64,000 bases of DNA from Gemmatimonadota bacterium (GTDB lineage Bacteria; Gemmatimonadota; Gemmatimonadetes; Gemmatimonadales; GWC2-71-9): positions 124,001 to 188,000 of the forward strand of contig JAJCZX010000014.1 of the NCBI GenBank assembly GCA_029262195.1, written 5' to 3'. The first letter of the stretch is position 1. Each line of letters starts with the position of its first letter. A program made the position numbers and the translations under genes. Under the pieces are notes generated by a model. The model saw nothing but the letters and a program-made list of their open reading frames with translations, had not been told where the DNA came from and searched no databases. This document shows, one piece after another, positions 44,121-53,630 of the stretch.

Positions 44121-47100
44121 AACGCTCAAACCCTGATAGCACAGTTACCCCAAAATATCCCGGCATCCCCGCCGCTGACGATGGCAGCGCTGCAGTGGTA
44201 GCAATGGAAACTGCCGCCAGCGATGCGGCCGGCGCCTACCCCATCACTCCATCGACTCAGATGGGTGAGGGTTGGGCGGCGGCTGTCGCGGCTGGAAAAC
44301 GCAACGTCCACAACAAGAAACTGCTGTTCTTCGAGCCTGAAGGTGAACACGCGGCTGCCGCTGTAACTGCCGGAATGAGCATGGTCGGGCTGAGAGCCAC
44401 CAATTTCTCCAGCGGGCAGGGAATCGCTTATATGCACGAGTCTCTTTACGCCGCTGTGGGCAAGAGACTCACCTACGTCTTAAACGTCGCCTGCCGGGCG
44501 ATGACCAAACATGCTCTGAACGTGCACGCGGGACACGATGATTATCACGCAATTGACGACACAGGTTTCTTCCAATTATTCGCCAAGGATGTTCAGGAAG
44601 TAGCCGACCTTAACCTTATTTCTCATCGCATTGCGGAGTTGTCCCTGACTCCCGGTGTATGTGCCCAGGATGGGTTCCTTACAAGCCACGTAATCGAATC
44701 TCTCCGTCTCCCCGAACGAGAGTTGGTTGAAGAATACCTGGGAGATCCCGCGGAGATGATCGACTCTCCAACGCCGGCGCAGCGCATGGTTTTTGGAGAC
44801 AAAAGACGGCTGATCCCTGAGATGTTCGATTTCGACTACCCCGCCATGATGGGTGTCGTCCAGAACCAGGATTCCTACGCTCAAGGGGTAGCGGCGCAAC
44901 GGCCGTTTTACTTCGACCACATTGCCGACATTGCCGATCAAGCGTTCGACGAGTACGCAGCGTTAACGGGGAGACGTTACGCCAGAGCTGCTGGCTACCT
45001 GCTTGACGACGCGGACTACGTCCTGATCGGTCAGGGTTCAGTGGTGTCTAACGCCGAGGCCGTTTGTGACCACCTGCGACGTGAACGGGGAATCAAAGTT
45101 GGCGTGCTCAACTTTACCATGTTCCGCCCCTTTCCCACCGACCTGGTTAGCGAGTTACTGAAGGGTAAAAAAGCCGCGACCTGCCTGGAGCGTGTCGACC
45201 AACCGTTGGCCGTGGACCCGCCTCTTTTGCGCGAAATCCGCGCCGCAATGTCTAAAGCGATGGAGAACGGCCGCACCGAGGGTGCCCACACCCACGCTGG
45301 CGTAGCCGCCCTCAAAGCCACCCACATCCCGAACTTTTATTCCGGATGTTTCGGACTCGGCAGCCGCGATTTGCAGCCCGGTGATGTCATCGCTTCGGTA
45401 GACAACATGCTTCCGAACGGGGCCGGTCAAAAACAGTTCTATCTGGGCATCGACTTTATCCGCAAGCGCACTCGTTTGCCCAAGCTTCAGATATGGCAGG
45501 AGACCCTGCTTGAGAGTTACCCCCACCTTGCGGATCTCGCCCTTGAGTCGGCCGGAGATTTCGATCTTATGCCCGACGGTTCAACACAGATACGAATTCA
45601 CTCGGTCGGCGGTTGGGGTGCTATCACGATGGGTAAGAACCTCGCGCTCACCACAGCCAAACTTCTCGACCTTTATATCAAGGCCAACCCCAAGTACGGA
45701 TCAGAGAAAAAGGGTCAACCTACCACCTTTTACGCCAGTCTGGCGCCCGAACCCATCAGGATCAACGCTGAATTGAAGCACGTCGATGTAGTGTTGTCTC
45801 CCGACCCCAACGTCTTCCATCACACCAACCCTCTGGCCGGGATGTCTGAGAACGGTGTGTTCATCATCCAAAACGACCTCCCGGAAAAAGAGTTCTGGGA
45901 TTCGCTCCCGCAGACAGGGCAACGCGAGATTCTCGCCAAGAAGATCAACGTGTTTCACGTGGATGCGTTTAAGATCGCTGCCGACGAAGCCTCGGATGTC
46001 GAATTGAAATATCGCATGCAGGGCGCGGCATTCATGGGCGCATTTTTCCACGCTGCCCCGATAGTCGAGCGCGGTGGCCTGACAGGCGACGATATCTTCT
46101 CGGGAATCAGGAAGCAGCTCCAAAAGAAGTTCGGGCACCTCGGCGAGCGGGTCGTCGAAGACAACGTTCGAGTCATCCGCCGCGGTTATGACGAGCTAAG
46201 GCGGCTTGACGTCACCGGCCTCGTCGCTGACGGCGAAGAGGCCGGAGCACCACCTCACATGCCGGCCCGCCTCGAGGGCAAAGCGGCAGGCGGGGTTGGT
46301 AATGCTGGCCGGTTCTGGGAACAGGTAGGCCACATGTACGCAAGTGGTGACGATGGCATCGCAGATCCTTTCATCGCCATCAGCGCCATGCCGGCTGCTA
46401 CGAGTTCGATACGGGACATGACGATGGTCCGTTTTGAAGTCCCCGAGTTCATTCCTGCCAACTGCACCGGATGTTCGCAGTGTTGGACGCAGTGTCCTGA
46501 TTCAGCGATTCCGGGAGTTGTGAACACTGTTGAGGAGGTGCTCACCACAGCTCTCAAGACGGTAGAGAACGGGCAGCCACTTGACCGGGTGCGGCAGATT
46601 GTACCTCATCTGAGCAAAGAATCTCGTCGCATAATGAAGAATTCGCCGTTCACCAACTTTGGTGACGTACTTGCGACAGCTTACGACGGGGTCACCAGGA
46701 AGCTCAACCTGGATCCCGACAAGAAGACGGCTCTCGACAAACAGTTCATACCCGTCGCCACGGCCATCGGCGAGTTTCCGCTGGCAAAAACCGCTCCATT
46801 TTTCGACAGAGCCGAGGCGACCGAGAAGGGAGCGGGTGGCCTGTTATCGATCACCATCAACCCTGAGACTTGCAAAGGCTGCAACATATGTGTCGACGTT
46901 TGCCCCGACGAGGCGCTGGTAACGGTCAAACAGGATGACGACCTGGTCGACAAACTCAGGCGCAACTGGACCTTCTGGAAGGGCCTGCCCGAAACAGACG
47001 ACCGCTACGTGAACGTGGCGAGCATAGACGAAGGTATTGGAGTACTTCCGTCCCTATTGCTGAAACAGAGCAACTACCAATCCATGGTTGGAGGAGACGG

Positions 47101-49165
47101 TGCCTGCCTCGGGTGTGGAGAGAAAACGGTTGTACACCTCGTCACATCCGCGGTGCACGCTTTGATGTTACCTCGGGTCAAGGCGTACGTTCAACGGTTA
47201 GACGACCTTATCTCACAGTTGGACGAAAAAGCCCGTAAGCTGCTTGCCTCCGACACAGACATTGCGGCACTTGATCTTGAGACTGCAGATGTCGACGTGT
47301 CACTTGAGGGCGACAAGAGGGCAGAGATAAAGCATATCGCAAGTCTCATTGCAGAGTTGAAAGACCTGCGTTGGAGATACACTGAGGGCCCCAGCGGCCA
47401 CGGCCGGGCACACGTTGGTTTTGCCAATTCAACCGGATGTTCGTCGGTCTGGGCAAGCACCTATCCGTACAACCCCTACCCCTTCCCCTGGGTGAACCAT
47501 CTTTTCCAGGATGCACCATCGATTGCCATCGGAATTTTTGAAGGTCACATGCGAAAGATGGGTGATGGATTCATATCGGTAAGAAAAGCTGAGGCCGAAC
47601 TTGCGGGCAATGTTGACCCCGAAGAGTTGGAACTGCTTTTCTCTCGTTTCGATTGGCACGACTTCACCGACGAAGAATTCCACATGTGCCCACCTGTATT
47701 CGCAGTTGGGGGCGATGGGGCAATGATGGACATCGGATTCCAGAACCTTTCCCGCCTTATGGCTTCGGGTAAACCGATCCGCGTGATGGTGCTGGACACC
47801 CAGGTGTATTCGAATACCGGCGGCCAGGCCTGCACCAGCGGCTACACCGGCCAGGTGTCTGATATGGCGCAGTTCGGTAAAGGCCAGCACGGCAAAGAAG
47901 AAGTCCGAAAGGAACTGGCGCTAATCGCAATGGCGCATCGGGGAGTCTATGTTCTCCAGGCATCGCAGGCGTCGGCCACACACCTCATGGAAGGCGTCCT
48001 AAAAGGATTGCAATCGAAACACCCTTCAGTGTTCATCCTTCACTCGCCCTGTCCTCCCGAACACGGGATAAGTGACCTCGGCGCTACACGGGCCGCAAAG
48101 CTGGCACTCGAAAGTCGCGCCTTCCCGTTGCTGGTCCACGACCCGGACGAAGGTGGGACACTGGCCGATGCGTTGAGTCTGGCAGGCAACCCGGCGATCG
48201 ACGATGAATGGCCGGAGTACGAATTGAACTACCTGGACGACGAGGGCAAAGAGCAATCGATGACCTTGCCGTTAACGATCGCCGACTGGGCTGCAACCGA
48301 GGGACGGTTCAAGAAGCATTTCCGGGCCGCTGATCACGCGGCCGCAGATGATGCAGATTGGATAGTATTCGGGGACTACCTCCAACTCTCCCAGAAAAAT
48401 CGGGAGCAGTATCTGCCATTTATTTTCGCTATTGATGGCGACAAGAAACTCACTCGGATTGCGGTGTCGCGTGAGATAGTTGAACTGGCCGACGAACGTC
48501 AACAATTTTGGCTCCAATTAAAGGAGATGGCGGGGCTGGCTGTTCCTGAAGGGGCGCGGGGTGTGGTTGAGGGAGATTTGGAAGCACAATTCGCGGAAGA
48601 GGTCAAGGCGATCAGAGCAGAGTACGAAGCGAAAATCACTTCCCTCAAGGCCAACTACCCACCGCTGATTGCGAAGCGGCTGGCAGAAGGCTTGCTTAGA
48701 GCCGGCAACGGTTCCCAAACCATCACCGAACTACTCGACACCGTAGACGCATCGGACTTCGAACCGGCATCATTCGACCCGGGCGCACTACTTGAAGGAA
48801 TGGCCCCACCGACCGTTCCGTCCGTTCAGACCGCTCCGTCCGCTGCATCTGAAGTCCAGGCAGCTCCGGCAGCCATCGTAGAAGAAAAGATCGATAATGA
48901 TGACGATGACTCCCTCACAATGGAGCCGTACATCGAATCGGCGCGCTGCACTACTTGCGACGAATGCACCAACATCAACAAGCGCCTCTTTGCCTACAAC
49001 GATGCCAAACAGGCGTATATAAAAGACGCAAAGGGAGGGACATTCCGAGAATTGGTCACTGCGGCGGAAAGATGCCCCGTCGCAATCATTCATCCGGGCG
49101 CACCACTCAATCCAAAGGAGAAAAATTTGGACAAATGGGTCAAACGCGCTGAGCCGTTTAACTAG
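44117..49165 (+). CDS. nifJ: Pyruvate:ferredoxin oxidoreductase, extended
   Basis: Single-chain 2-oxoacid:ferredoxin oxidoreductase of 1682 residues, about 500 more than typical NifJ. Domains in order: alpha N-terminal (AYPITPSTQMGEGW near 38; FSSGQGIAYM near 98), domain II, gamma domain (IHSVGGWGAITMG near 500), a two-cluster ferredoxin region (CTGCSQCWTQCP near 783; CKGCNICVDVCP near 918), beta/TPP domain (GDGACLGCGEK near 993; VGGDGAMMDIG near 1198; YSNTGGQA near 1232). The extra C-terminus (from about 1370) is a new helical module ending in CTTCDEC near 1611 and CP near 1654, one more Fe-S site. Coupled to rnfB by ATGA. Confidence 0.93.
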   Translation: MKRSNPDSTVTPKYPGIPAADDGSAAVVAMETAASDAAGAYPITPSTQMGEGWAAAVAAGKRNVHNKKLLFFEPEGEHAAAAVTAGMSMVGLRATNFSSGQGIAYMHESLYAAVGKRLTYVLNVACRAMTKHALNVHAGHDDYHAIDDTGFFQLFAKDVQEVADLNLISHRIAELSLTPGVCAQDGFLTSHVIESLRLPERELVEEYLGDPAEMIDSPTPAQRMVFGDKRRLIPEMFDFDYPAMMGVVQNQDSYAQGVAAQRPFYFDHIADIADQAFDEYAALTGRRYARAAGYLLDDADYVLIGQGSVVSNAEAVCDHLRRERGIKVGVLNFTMFRPFPTDLVSELLKGKKAATCLERVDQPLAVDPPLLREIRAAMSKAMENGRTEGAHTHAGVAALKATHIPNFYSGCFGLGSRDLQPGDVIASVDNMLPNGAGQKQFYLGIDFIRKRTRLPKLQIWQETLLESYPHLADLALESAGDFDLMPDGSTQIRIHSVGGWGAITMGKNLALTTAKLLDLYIKANPKYGSEKKGQPTTFYASLAPEPIRINAELKHVDVVLSPDPNVFHHTNPLAGMSENGVFIIQNDLPEKEFWDSLPQTGQREILAKKINVFHVDAFKIAADEASDVELKYRMQGAAFMGAFFHAAPIVERGGLTGDDIFSGIRKQLQKKFGHLGERVVEDNVRVIRRGYDELRRLDVTGLVADGEEAGAPPHMPARLEGKAAGGVGNAGRFWEQVGHMYASGDDGIADPFIAISAMPAATSSIRDMTMVRFEVPEFIPANCTGCSQCWTQCPDSAIPGVVNTVEEVLTTALKTVENGQPLDRVRQIVPHLSKESRRIMKNSPFTNFGDVLATAYDGVTRKLNLDPDKKTALDKQFIPVATAIGEFPLAKTAPFFDRAEATEKGAGGLLSITINPETCKGCNICVDVCPDEALVTVKQDDDLVDKLRRNWTFWKGLPETDDRYVNVASIDEGIGVLPSLLLKQSNYQSMVGGDGACLGCGEKTVVHLVTSAVHALMLPRVKAYVQRLDDLISQLDEKARKLLASDTDIAALDLETADVDVSLEGDKRAEIKHIASLIAELKDLRWRYTEGPSGHGRAHVGFANSTGCSSVWASTYPYNPYPFPWVNHLFQDAPSIAIGIFEGHMRKMGDGFISVRKAEAELAGNVDPEELELLFSRFDWHDFTDEEFHMCPPVFAVGGDGAMMDIGFQNLSRLMASGKPIRVMVLDTQVYSNTGGQACTSGYTGQVSDMAQFGKGQHGKEEVRKELALIAMAHRGVYVLQASQASATHLMEGVLKGLQSKHPSVFILHSPCPPEHGISDLGATRAAKLALESRAFPLLVHDPDEGGTLADALSLAGNPAIDDEWPEYELNYLDDEGKEQSMTLPLTIADWAATEGRFKKHFRAADHAAADDADWIVFGDYLQLSQKNREQYLPFIFAIDGDKKLTRIAVSREIVELADERQQFWLQLKEMAGLAVPEGARGVVEGDLEAQFAEEVKAIRAEYEAKITSLKANYPPLIAKRLAEGLLRAGNGSQTITELLDTVDASDFEPASFDPGALLEGMAPPTVPSVQTAPSAASEVQAAPAAIVEEKIDNDDDDSLTMEPYIESARCTTCDECTNINKRLFAYNDAKQAYIKDAKGGTFRELVTAAERCPVAIIHPGAPLNPKEKNLDKWVKRAEPFN

Positions 49166-49177
49166 CATGGCATCCAT

Positions 49178-49240
49178 GGTTTCCGCCGCTGAAACGGCGG
49201 CTCGGCTGCGCTTGCGTCGCGATGCGTCTTTCAAGACGCA
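49178..49240 (+). repeat. Structured dispersed repeat, copy C
   Basis: Hairpin CCGCCG/CGGCGG (49183-49200), then GGCTCGGCTGCGCTTGCG, GCGATGCGT and a hairpin TGCGTCTT/AAGACGCA (49223-49240). It shares the order of segments with copies A and B. Confidence 0.6.
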
Positions 49241-49276
49241 CCCCCGAAGAGGGCACAGCGGCGGATTCATCCGCCG
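49183..49276 (+). other. Three hairpins between nifJ and rnfC
   Basis: Three 18-base hairpins lie in the only long gap inside the operon: 49183-49200, 49223-49240 and 49259-49276 (CGGCGGAT/ATCCGCCG). They are regularly spaced (about 40 and 36 bases start to start) and have no T-runs, so they are more likely RNA-processing or stability elements than terminators. Confidence 0.5.
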
Positions 49277-49324
49277 AACCACATCGCAATCGGAGGGCCT
49301 CGTTCTCGGAGAAGGTAAAGATCA

Positions 49325-50650
49325 ATGCCCGGCCTGAGCTTCCGACACGGAGTCCATCCTCCCGAGTTGAAAGAACTCACAGAGTCGGTAGCGATCCGTC
49401 GTTTGCCGTTCCCGGAAGAAGTTATCCTCCCGCTTAGCCAACACGCCGGTAAACCGGCGGTCCCGATCGTAAAAGTCGGGGACAAAGTCGAGCGAGGAGA
49501 CAAAATCGCAGAAGCAGACGGTTTCGTTTCTTCTCCGGTGCACGCATCAGCGACCGGCCGAGTGGAAGACATTGATCTTTGGCCGCACCCTTCGGGCAAC
49601 TATCAACCGGCAATTCGGATTGCCGTTGACCCGCATTCCGCGCAGGAAGCAAGGACACGACTCATTCCGGAGTGGGAGGGCCTGTCACGAGAAGAGTTGG
49701 TTGCGTCTGTCAAAGAAGCCGGGGTCGTCGGGCTTGGCGGCGCCGCGTTTCCCACACATGTAAAACTGTCACCACCAGCAGACAAACAACCTCGAATCCT
49801 GATTCTCAACGGCAGTGAGTGCGAGCCGTACCTGACGACAGACCACCGTACCATGGCCGAGTTTCCCGAGCGCGTACATTTGGGCGTGCGGATAATGATG
49901 AAGTGCCTGGGTGTGGAAAAAGCGATGATCGGGGTCGAGCGAAACAAGCCCGATGCAATCGAAGCTCTGCGCTCAACACTCCCGACCGATATCGACGTAT
50001 CCGTTCACCCTGTTACGGTGAAGTATCCGCAGGGTGCAGAGAAGATGTTGATCGACACGTTGCTCGGGGAGGAGGTACCGTCGGGAGGTTTGCCGATGGA
50101 CGTGGGCGTTGTGGTACAGAACGTCGCCTCGGTGGCCACGATCGCAGAGGTCTTCGAAACGGGATTGCCATTAATAGAACGCATCGTTACCGTGACCGGA
50201 CACGGAGTCGTCAAGCCCGCTAATCTCATAGTACCTGTCGGTACGAAACTCCAATATTTGCTTGATGCCTGCGGCGGCATAAAAAACAGCGCTACGGAGA
50301 TCATCTTCGGCGGTCCGATGATGGGCGCACCGCAATCGAATTTCGATGTTCCGATAACCAAGGGTACAACTGGAGTGGTCGTCCTTGACGAAGCTCACTC
50401 AAAAGCACAACACAGTTACCCCTGTATCAAGTGCGGCCACTGTCTCGATTCATGCCCCGTGTTCTTGAATCCGCAGTTACTCGGTAGTCTGGCCAAGGCC
50501 GGGCGCTACGAAGAAATGATGGACGCTCATCTGATGGACTGCATGTTGTGCGGCTGCTGTTCTTTCGCCTGCCCTTCTAACATCCCGCTCAGTCAGTTAT
50601 TCCAACAGTCCAAAGCCGCCGCTCGGAAACAACAGCAGAGTGCTGCATGA
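49325..50650 (+). CDS. rnfC: Rnf complex subunit RnfC
   Basis: NADH-side subunit with FMN, NAD-binding and Fe-S sites, 441 residues. Landmarks: GLGGAAFPTHVKLSPP near 138-153 (nucleotide/flavin region), LNGSECEPYLTTDHRTM near 160-176, SLBB-like strands, and two 4Fe-4S motifs, CIKCGHCLDSCP near 366 and CMLCGCCSFACP near 403. Standard length without the Ala-rich C-terminal extension of E. coli RsxC. Separated from nifJ by a hairpin-rich 159-base gap; overlaps rnfD by four bases (ATGA). Confidence 0.95.
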   Translation: MPGLSFRHGVHPPELKELTESVAIRRLPFPEEVILPLSQHAGKPAVPIVKVGDKVERGDKIAEADGFVSSPVHASATGRVEDIDLWPHPSGNYQPAIRIAVDPHSAQEARTRLIPEWEGLSREELVASVKEAGVVGLGGAAFPTHVKLSPPADKQPRILILNGSECEPYLTTDHRTMAEFPERVHLGVRIMMKCLGVEKAMIGVERNKPDAIEALRSTLPTDIDVSVHPVTVKYPQGAEKMLIDTLLGEEVPSGGLPMDVGVVVQNVASVATIAEVFETGLPLIERIVTVTGHGVVKPANLIVPVGTKLQYLLDACGGIKNSATEIIFGGPMMGAPQSNFDVPITKGTTGVVVLDEAHSKAQHSYPCIKCGHCLDSCPVFLNPQLLGSLAKAGRYEEMMDAHLMDCMLCGCCSFACPSNIPLSQLFQQSKAAARKQQQSAA

Positions 50651-51651
50651 ATTCCCAACTTCAGGTAACGGCTTCTCCACACCTGGGATCGCGCGACAGC
50701 ACCGTGACCATAATGTGGTCCGTGGTGCTGAGCCTGATGCCCGTCGTCGCGGTCTCTTTGTATTTCTTTGGCCCCAGCGCGTTTCTGGTCATTTTTGCCG
50801 CGACGGCTGGAGCACTCGTGGTGGAACGCGTATTCGGGCCGGGAGGGACACTTCGAGACGGGTCGGCGGTGATTACCGGTTTACTCCTTGGTTTGACACT
50901 CCCCCCGGGTCTACCAATGTGGATGGCATTCGTCGGGGGAGCCTTTGGTATTGGCCTGGGTAAGGTGGTCTTCGGCGGTCTGGGACAAAACGTCTTCAAC
51001 CCGGCTCTGCTGGGACGGGCGTTCCTGCAGGCTGCCTTTCCGGTTGCTATGACCACCTGGCCCAGGCCATCTGAAAATCGGTTCGCGCTGCTCGGTGACA
51101 ATTTCGCATTACCCCTGATGTCTCCAGATGTCGTCGATGTAGTCACTGGAGCAACGCCGTTAGGGCTTATGAAATTCGAGCAGGTCTCGTCCAACGCTGG
51201 TGACCTGTTCTTCGGTACCACAGGAGGATCCCTCGGGGAAACCTCGGCTTTGTTGATTTTGCTCGGAGGTGTTTACCTGGCAACCCGGGGACATCTCAAC
51301 TGGCGCATTCCTGTGAGTATCCTGATAGCCGTCGCCACACTCGCCGCACTGGTCCATACAATAAATCCTGACACCTACGGCGGCCCGATTTTCATGCTCT
51401 TTTCAGGTGGCCTGATGTTGGGTGCGGTATACATGGCAACCGACATGGTCACGTCTCCCGTGACCAATAAGGGGTGTTGGGTTTTCGGGGCGGGCATCGG
51501 AGCGCTCGTGGTGATTATCCGTTACTGGGGTGGATTGGCCGAAGGTGTGATGTACTCAATTTTGTTGATGAACGCGATGGTCCCTTTCATCAATCGAGTG
51601 ACGCAACCCCGAGTCTTCGGAACGGGCCGTAGAAAGGAAGCGACATCGTGA
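50647..51651 (+). CDS. rnfD: Rnf complex subunit RnfD
   Basis: Integral membrane subunit of 334 residues, about nine helices, with a covalently bound FMN. The flavinylation site is the Thr of T-G-A-T-P-L (near residue 168; the segment is DVVTGATPLGLMK). GLGQNVFNPALLGRAFLQAAFP near 113-134 is the family's signature. Overlaps rnfC and rnfG by four bases each. The ApbE-like transferase later in the operon should attach its FMN. Confidence 0.95.
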   Translation: MNSQLQVTASPHLGSRDSTVTIMWSVVLSLMPVVAVSLYFFGPSAFLVIFAATAGALVVERVFGPGGTLRDGSAVITGLLLGLTLPPGLPMWMAFVGGAFGIGLGKVVFGGLGQNVFNPALLGRAFLQAAFPVAMTTWPRPSENRFALLGDNFALPLMSPDVVDVVTGATPLGLMKFEQVSSNAGDLFFGTTGGSLGETSALLILLGGVYLATRGHLNWRIPVSILIAVATLAALVHTINPDTYGGPIFMLFSGGLMLGAVYMATDMVTSPVTNKGCWVFGAGIGALVVIIRYWGGLAEGVMYSILLMNAMVPFINRVTQPRVFGTGRRKEATS

Positions 51652-52295
51652 CCGCCACACCGCCTCCCGATGCACAACGCCCCCAGGTCAAAAGCACAAA
51701 GTTGATTACCACGCTGGCCGTTGCCGGAATGATGGCAGGCACGCTAATCGTCACTGTGTTCCAGAAGACTCTGCCCGCAATTGAGGCACACAAAGCTCTC
51801 GTCCTCCAACAGGCGATTCAAACCGTCCTCAGTGGGCCCGAAAGGTTTGATACGCTTTATGTCGTCGATGAAGTCCTTACCCGAGACGCTCCAGAGGTGA
51901 ACAATCCTAACCAGTTGGAGCGCATCTTTGTCGGGTACAGCAACGGAACGCGAACCGGTTACGCGATCGCAGCAGGCGAGCCGGGATTCCAGGACATCAT
52001 CCGATTGATGTTCGGCTACGATCACACCTCGGGCGAGGTAATAGGAATGAGGGTGCTCGAAAGTAAAGAGACCCCTGGCCTCGGCGACAAAATCGAAAAA
52101 GACTCCAGCTTCGTGTCTTCATTCCGCGGAATCGCCACTCCAATAACTGGCATGAAAGCTGGCACCTCCGACGAAGCGGGCGAATTGGACATGATCACCG
52201 GAGCAACTATTTCCTCTCGAGCCGTAATCAAGATCATCAATAACGCTCTAACGCGCCTGCAACCGATGATCGAAGCCTATGAGGTGTCTCAATGA
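51648..52295 (+). CDS. rnfG: Rnf complex subunit RnfG
   Basis: Periplasmic FMN-binding subunit of 215 residues with one N-terminal membrane helix (LITTLAVAGMMAGTLIVTVF). The FMN-attachment motif is ITGATISS near residue 186 (Thr of G-A-T). VIGMRVLESKETPGLGDKIEKDSSF near 125-150 is characteristic. GTG start within a GTGA overlap with rnfD, and ATGA overlap with rnfE. Target of the ApbE transferase, like RnfD. Confidence 0.94.
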   Translation: MTATPPPDAQRPQVKSTKLITTLAVAGMMAGTLIVTVFQKTLPAIEAHKALVLQQAIQTVLSGPERFDTLYVVDEVLTRDAPEVNNPNQLERIFVGYSNGTRTGYAIAAGEPGFQDIIRLMFGYDHTSGEVIGMRVLESKETPGLGDKIEKDSSFVSSFRGIATPITGMKAGTSDEAGELDMITGATISSRAVIKIINNALTRLQPMIEAYEVSQ

Positions 52296-52954
52296 CCGAA
52301 CGTACGGCTCACACAGATCTTATTCGTGGTATCTGGAAAGAAAACCCGGTGTTGATTCAGATGCTCGGCCTCTGCCCCGCTCTGGCCGTCACCAATACGG
52401 TAGCCAACAGCCTGGCAATGGGTATCGCAACCTTCTTTGTGTTACTCGGTTCGAGTTTCCTCGTTTCGCTGCTGAAGAAACTCATTCCCCACGAAGTGCG
52501 CATCTCCACATACATCCTCATCATAGCCACGTTCGTCACGGTGGCTGACATGAGCCTCGAGGCTATCGTCCCGGACGTACACAAAGCGCTTGGTGCGTTC
52601 ATCGCGCTGATCGTGGTCAACTGCATGATTCTCGGGAGACAAGAAGCATTCGCTTCCAAGAACTCCATCGGACGCTCGTTGCTCGATGCTGTGGGTACGG
52701 GTTTCGGTTTCATCATCGCGCTGTTGTTGATGGGTGGCTTCAGGGAGTTACTCGGCAGCGGGTCGCTTCTGGGGTACTCCATCTTTGGTCCAGGTTTCGA
52801 GCCATGGGTCGTCATGATCTTGCCCCCGGGCGGATTCCTCACGCTCGGATTCCTTCTCCTGATACTCAGCTGGTGGCAGAAGAGGAAAGCTACGGACCAA
52901 ACCGGAAATCAGCAGTGGCCCGATGGAGTAAAGTCCGGAGGAGAGGCGGCATAA
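52292..52954 (+). CDS. rnfE: Rnf complex subunit RnfE
   Basis: Membrane subunit of 220 residues, six helices, homologous to RnfA and to NqrD. The start region GIWKENPVLIQMLGLCPALAVTNTVANSLAMG contains the Cys-containing half-helix (GLCPALAVT) that binds the intramembrane iron site; DMSLEAIVPDVHKALGAFIALIVVNCMILG carries the second Cys. Overlaps rnfG by four bases and rnfA by one (TAATG). Confidence 0.95.
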   Translation: MTERTAHTDLIRGIWKENPVLIQMLGLCPALAVTNTVANSLAMGIATFFVLLGSSFLVSLLKKLIPHEVRISTYILIIATFVTVADMSLEAIVPDVHKALGAFIALIVVNCMILGRQEAFASKNSIGRSLLDAVGTGFGFIIALLLMGGFRELLGSGSLLGYSIFGPGFEPWVVMILPPGGFLTLGFLLLILSWWQKRKATDQTGNQQWPDGVKSGGEAA

Positions 52955-53532
52955 TGGGCGACCTCGTATGGATCCTGGTTTCGGCAATGGTCGTAAACAA
53001 CTTCACGCTGGCGTTGTTCCTCGGGCTGTGCCCCTTCATGGGAGTGTCGGCGCGTGTGTCCACCGCTTTGCGAATGGGCGCGGCAAACATCTTCGTGCTT
53101 ATCATCACCTCAACCTGCGCATGGTTCCTCAATTCGTTCATTCTCCCCCACGCACCTTACCTGCGACTGATCTCTTTCATTGTTGTGATCGCTTCCCTGG
53201 TACAGATGGTGGAGATGGCCATCAAGAAGCTCAGCCCAACACTCTTCCGCCAACTCGGGATCTTCCTCCCACTTATCACCACAAACTGCGCCATACTCGG
53301 TCTGGCCATTTTCCAGACCAACCGCGGTTACGGATTTCTGGAAGGAATGGCCTTCGCGATCGGGGCGGGACTCGGCCTAACGCTGGCGCTTGTGCTTATG
53401 GCATCAATTAGAGAAAGCACCGAGCTGGCCGACATTCCGGACCTGGCCAAAGGGACAGCATTGGTTCTCATCATCGCGGGTAGTCTTTCGATGGCGTTTA
53501 TGGGATTTGCGGGATTATTGAGCTCGGCGTAG
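52954..53532 (+). CDS. rnfA: Rnf complex subunit RnfA
   Basis: Membrane subunit of 192 residues, six helices, related to NqrE and RnfE. LVSAMVVNNFTLALFLGLCPFMGVS near 6-30 carries the iron-site Cys; LITTNCAILGLAIF near 113-126 carries the second. With RnfE it forms the antiparallel pair around the membrane Fe cluster. I chose the ATG at 52954 (overlap TAATG with rnfE, GGAGG site upstream); longer in-frame starts lie within rnfE. Last core Rnf subunit. Confidence 0.95.
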   Translation: MGDLVWILVSAMVVNNFTLALFLGLCPFMGVSARVSTALRMGAANIFVLIITSTCAWFLNSFILPHAPYLRLISFIVVIASLVQMVEMAIKKLSPTLFRQLGIFLPLITTNCAILGLAIFQTNRGYGFLEGMAFAIGAGLGLTLALVLMASIRESTELADIPDLAKGTALVLIIAGSLSMAFMGFAGLLSSA

Positions 53533-53630
53533 GACAAGGGAGGGGTGAGCTGGGAGGGGGCAAAAAAACGGGAAACGGGAAGCGGGAAGCGGGAAGCGGG
53601 AAGCGGGACAAAACTAAATTGGAGATTGTG
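53533..53630. other. Purine-rich rnfA to small-gene gap
   Basis: 98 bases, strongly purine-rich (AGGGAGGGG, GGGAGGGGGC, then the 7-base repeats). No terminator was seen, so the small gene and apbE are probably still in the rnf transcript. Confidence 0.45.
53570..53610 (+). repeat. 7-base tandem repeat
   Basis: GGGAAAC followed by four GGGAAGC units and a partial copy, in the gap between rnfA and the small Cys-rich gene. The copy number could vary between strains, changing the distance upstream of that gene's ribosome site (20 bases further on). Confidence 0.7.
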
